Assembly: GCA_035642125.1 (NCBI GenBank)
Contig: DASQSZ010000060.1
Span: 1 to 7,815 of the forward strand
Reading direction: 5' to 3'
Source: CALAED01 sp937891035
Lineage (GTDB): Bacteria; Actinomycetota; Actinomycetes; Streptosporangiales; Streptosporangiaceae
DNA: 7,815 bases
In this document: positions 6,566 through 7,815 of the stretch, piece by piece
Layout: every line of letters begins with the position of its first letter
Numbering within the stretch: the stretch's first letter is position 1
Translations under genes and position numbers: made by a program
Notes under the pieces: model-generated
Seen by the model: the letters and a program-made list of their open reading frames with translations, nothing else
What the model was told of the DNA's origin: nothing
Database searches by the model: none

Positions 6566-6639
6566 CTCGTCCACCTCCCCAACGGCCATCCGCGGCGGCG
6601 GGAGACCGTGCCGGAACCAGTCAATCGAGTCTCTCTCAC
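6544..6639 (-). CDS. Possible 31-codon leader ORF ahead of the oxidase
   Basis: GTG 6639 is preceded by AAGGAG (6646-6651) at an ideal 6-nt spacing, the best Shine-Dalgarno in the oxidase leader. The frame runs 31 codons to TAA (6544-6546) and overlaps the oxidase start (GTG 6565) by 22 nt in another frame, an arrangement typical of translational coupling. The predicted peptide is basic, with an RRR run at 14-16, two Trp (18 and 23) and one Cys (26), ending RWTRCQGVLL. It matches no family I know and is not like MftA or PqqA. It may be a leader peptide, a small protein, a modified-peptide precursor or chance. Third-position GC is moderate, not strong. Too short for confident calling. Confidence 0.3.
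   Translation of the reverse strand: MRETRLTGSGTVSRRRGWPLGRWTRCQGVLL
6574..6580 (-). promoter_or_regulatory. Shine-Dalgarno favouring GTG 6565 for the oxidase
   Basis: GGGGAGG on the minus strand, 8 nt before GTG 6565. It lies inside codons 4-6 of the alternative ATG-6589 reading. Family alignment would not settle the choice because the first residues are not conserved. Confidence 0.5.
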
Positions 6640-6641
6640 CT

Positions 6642-6719
6642 AGATCTCCTTAGGGAGGGGTGAATTAGATCTCGCGGGACGAGATGGATCGCTCGGCCGG
6701 CACACCACACCGACCGGCC
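6642..6719 (-). promoter_or_regulatory. Structured leader upstream of the oxidase
   Basis: Three hairpins can be drawn in the transcript. GGCCGG/CCGGCC (6695-6700 with 6714-6719) has a 13-nt loop and could also end the formyltransferase message. ATCTCG/CGAGAT (6669-6674 with 6680-6685) has a 5-nt loop. CTCC/GGAG (6646-6649 with 6654-6657) has a 4-nt loop and would bury the AAGGAG ribosome site of the micro-ORF. Two AGATCT copies (6642-6647, 6667-6672) could pair as an alternative. No known riboswitch class is recognised. Stems are short, so this is a candidate only. Confidence 0.35.
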
Positions 6720-6755
6720 ATGGAAAAGGGGGTGGCAAAACGCGATGAATCGAGG

Positions 6756-7622
6756 TCAGGTGGCAGTTCGGCGCGTGGTCACCCGCACGGCGCCGTCGCG
6801 AACCCTGACGACCACACCGTCGTCGAATCGCTCCACGATCGTTCCGGGTGCTCCCGCGGGGGCCGAGGAGGTGAGGCAACGGACGTCGTACACCAGAACT
6901 TCCTCATCGCCGATGCGAGCACGCGCGATTGGTGTGCGTACGTTGAGGGCCGCCGCCCGGCACTGCACGGTCCGCGCGGGTTCGTCCCAGTCGAGCAGGC
7001 GCTCCTCTGGAGTGAACTGGGCGGGGTAGGTGGCCTGTGCCTCGTCCTGCGGAGTTCCGTAGTCTCCCTTGATCGCCCGCTCGGTGCCTTCGTCGAGTAC
7101 CTCGGCGAGCATCTGCGTCCACATCTCATAGATCACCTGACCGCTCACGTCGGCCGGCAGCGGACGAATGCGCTGGCTGAGGATAGCGCCGGCGTCGAAT
7201 TCGGGCTCGATTCGGTGCAGTGTGGCCCCGACGACCTCGTCTCCTTCGTAGATATGCCGCAATGGATTCAGTCCGCGCCCCCGCGGCAGGGGCGCCGGGT
7301 GGAGGTTCACAGCGCCGTAACGGGGGATCGCGGTGATCTCGGTCGGGATACGGCGTGGGAACGCCGATGAGATGACAAGGTCGGGCTCGAGTGCCGCGAT
7401 GGCACGGGGCGCGACGGTGTCGAGCTTGGCGCTGACCAGCACGTCCTGGCTTTCGGGGAGAACGAGCGGCAAATGGGGAGCGTCGCCGTACCTCTTGAGC
7501 CGCGACGCGGGGGGAGTGACGACCAGCGTGATGTGATGGCCGCGGCGCTCAGCCCAGTCAGCGATAAGTTGATAACCGTATAGAACCGCGTTCATAGCGA
7601 CGATGCGCAGGTTTTCGGCCAT
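6756..7622 (-). CDS. Formyltransferase, Fmt-like (methionyl-tRNA formyltransferase family)
   Basis: The 288-residue protein has an N-terminal formyl-transferase Rossmann-type domain (about 5-185) and a C-terminal Fmt-type OB-like domain (about 199-282). The catalytic triad of the family is present: Asn106 and His108 in AVNLHPAPLPRGRG, and Asp143 in EFDAGAILSQ. C-terminal hallmarks are YPAQFTPEERLLDW (199-212), the AALNVRTP helix (224-231) and APGTIVERFDDGVVVRVRDGAVRV (258-281). These enzymes move a formyl group from 10-formyltetrahydrofolate to an amine. The loop is PAPLPRGRGLNP rather than the SLLPRYRGAAP usual in housekeeping Fmt, and the protein is slightly short, so it is more likely a paralogue acting on an amino sugar, amino acid or natural-product amine. 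The start is ATG 7622, with only a weak GAAAG 3 nt upstream. The oxidase follows on the same strand. Confidence 0.9.
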   Translation of the reverse strand: MAENLRIVAMNAVLYGYQLIADWAERRGHHITLVVTPPASRLKRYGDAPHLPLVLPESQDVLVSAKLDTVAPRAIAALEPDLVISSAFPRRIPTEITAIPRYGAVNLHPAPLPRGRGLNPLRHIYEGDEVVGATLHRIEPEFDAGAILSQRIRPLPADVSGQVIYEMWTQMLAEVLDEGTERAIKGDYGTPQDEAQATYPAQFTPEERLLDWDEPARTVQCRAAALNVRTPIARARIGDEEVLVYDVRCLTSSAPAGAPGTIVERFDDGVVVRVRDGAVRVTTRRTAT

Positions 7623-7656
7623 GTGCTTTCAGATTCTCCAGAGCGGCGCATCCATG

Positions 7657-7686
7657 GATATACGGTGCAATCGCGACATTTGTCAC
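7657..7686 (-). promoter_or_regulatory. Candidate promoter of the formyltransferase gene
   Basis: On the minus strand GTGACA (7681-7686, five of six matches to -35) and TATATC (7657-7662, four of six matches to -10) are 18 bp apart. The predicted start near 7650 leaves a leader of about 28 nt before ATG 7622. This would separate the formyltransferase from the gene to its right. Pattern match only. Confidence 0.35.
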
Positions 7687-7711
7687 AATACATCTGCGTA
7701 GTCTGTCCCGA

Positions 7712-7815
7712 CTAGGCGGCACGGCGATCCGCGTTGGCCTCCTCGGCGCCGACGGTCTTCTCGAGGAGTCGGTCAAAGGGCAGCGCCGGCGGCGGCGGAG
7801 GCGGGGGTAAAGCGC
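7712..7815 (-). CDS. C-terminal end of an unidentified protein (cut by window edge)
   Basis: A minus-strand frame enters from the right edge and runs 33 codons to TAG (7712-7714). After a seven-proline run it reads ALPFDRLLEKTVGAEEANAD and ends RRAA. Codons after the first few are mostly G or C at the third position, unlike the other frames, which supports coding. One TTA leucine codon (complement of 7808-7810) precedes the prolines; TTA is rare in actinomycetes and can make translation depend on the bldA tRNA. A Pro-rich linker and a short amphipathic, charged tail suggest a soluble end. No family can be assigned from this fragment. Confidence 0.45.
   Translation of the reverse strand, partial: ALPPPPPPPALPFDRLLEKTVGAEEANADRRAA

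Noticed and set aside
5438..6643. 401-codon plus-strand frame opposite the oxidase
   Set aside because: Shadow of the clearly recognised FMN oxidase; no motif of its own.
6665..6721. 18-codon minus-strand ORF starting at ATG 6721
   Set aside because: No Shine-Dalgarno, lies within the hairpin region, and has no supporting context.
1..7815. CRISPR arrays, tRNA or rRNA genes, transposases, attachment sites
   Set aside because: No regularly spaced repeats, cloverleaf sequences, rRNA signatures, transposase motifs or terminal inverted repeats were seen on reading both strands by eye.

Overview
The window looks like chromosomal DNA of a high-GC actinomycete. Genes are strongly GC-biased at third codon positions, Shine-Dalgarno sites are GGAGG-like, some starts are GTG, and long antisense shadow ORFs are common. 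The gene set (secreted actinobacterial-type proteins, a stand-alone LigD-type polymerase, a VOC protein) fits Micromonosporaceae or a related family, but that placement is inference; no rRNA or phylogenetic marker is present.

Layout. (a) 1-328, minus: the N-terminal part of a secreted protein running off the left edge. (b) 329-527: an unusually AT-rich regulatory island, with a 20-bp inverted repeat near gene (a) and a dense cluster of TATCGA/TCGATA half-sites nearer the next gene. (c) 528-926, plus: a small VOC (glyoxalase-fold) protein. (d) 950-2044 and 2109-4199, minus: a probable two-gene operon for exported proteins, a glucose/sorbosone-dehydrogenase (PQQ-type beta-propeller) with an extra C-terminal beta-sandwich, followed by a LamG-like lectin-fold protein. 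(e) 4345-5352, plus: a LigD-type polymerase/primase, divergent from (d). (f) 5356-5397: tandem GC-rich hairpins between convergent genes. (g) 5414-6565, minus: an FMN-dependent alpha-hydroxy-acid oxidase of the LldD family, preceded by a structured leader holding a possible 31-codon ORF with the best Shine-Dalgarno in that region. (h) 6756-7622, minus: a formyltransferase with an Fmt-like C-terminal domain. (i) 7712-7815, minus: a probable C-terminal end of another gene, with a seven-proline run.

How they may work together. The two exported proteins in (d) probably form an extracellular or cell-surface sugar-oxidising or glycan-binding unit. The polymerase in (e) belongs to non-homologous end joining or gap-filling repair and seems unrelated to its neighbours. 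The formyltransferase, the short leader ORF and the alpha-hydroxy-acid oxidase share a strand and could be one transcription unit; their common substrate, if any, cannot be told from the sequence.

No clearly new multi-gene system is provable here. The best candidates for novelty are the structured leader with its micro-ORF ahead of the oxidase, the TCGATA operator cluster, and the propeller-plus-sandwich/LamG pair.
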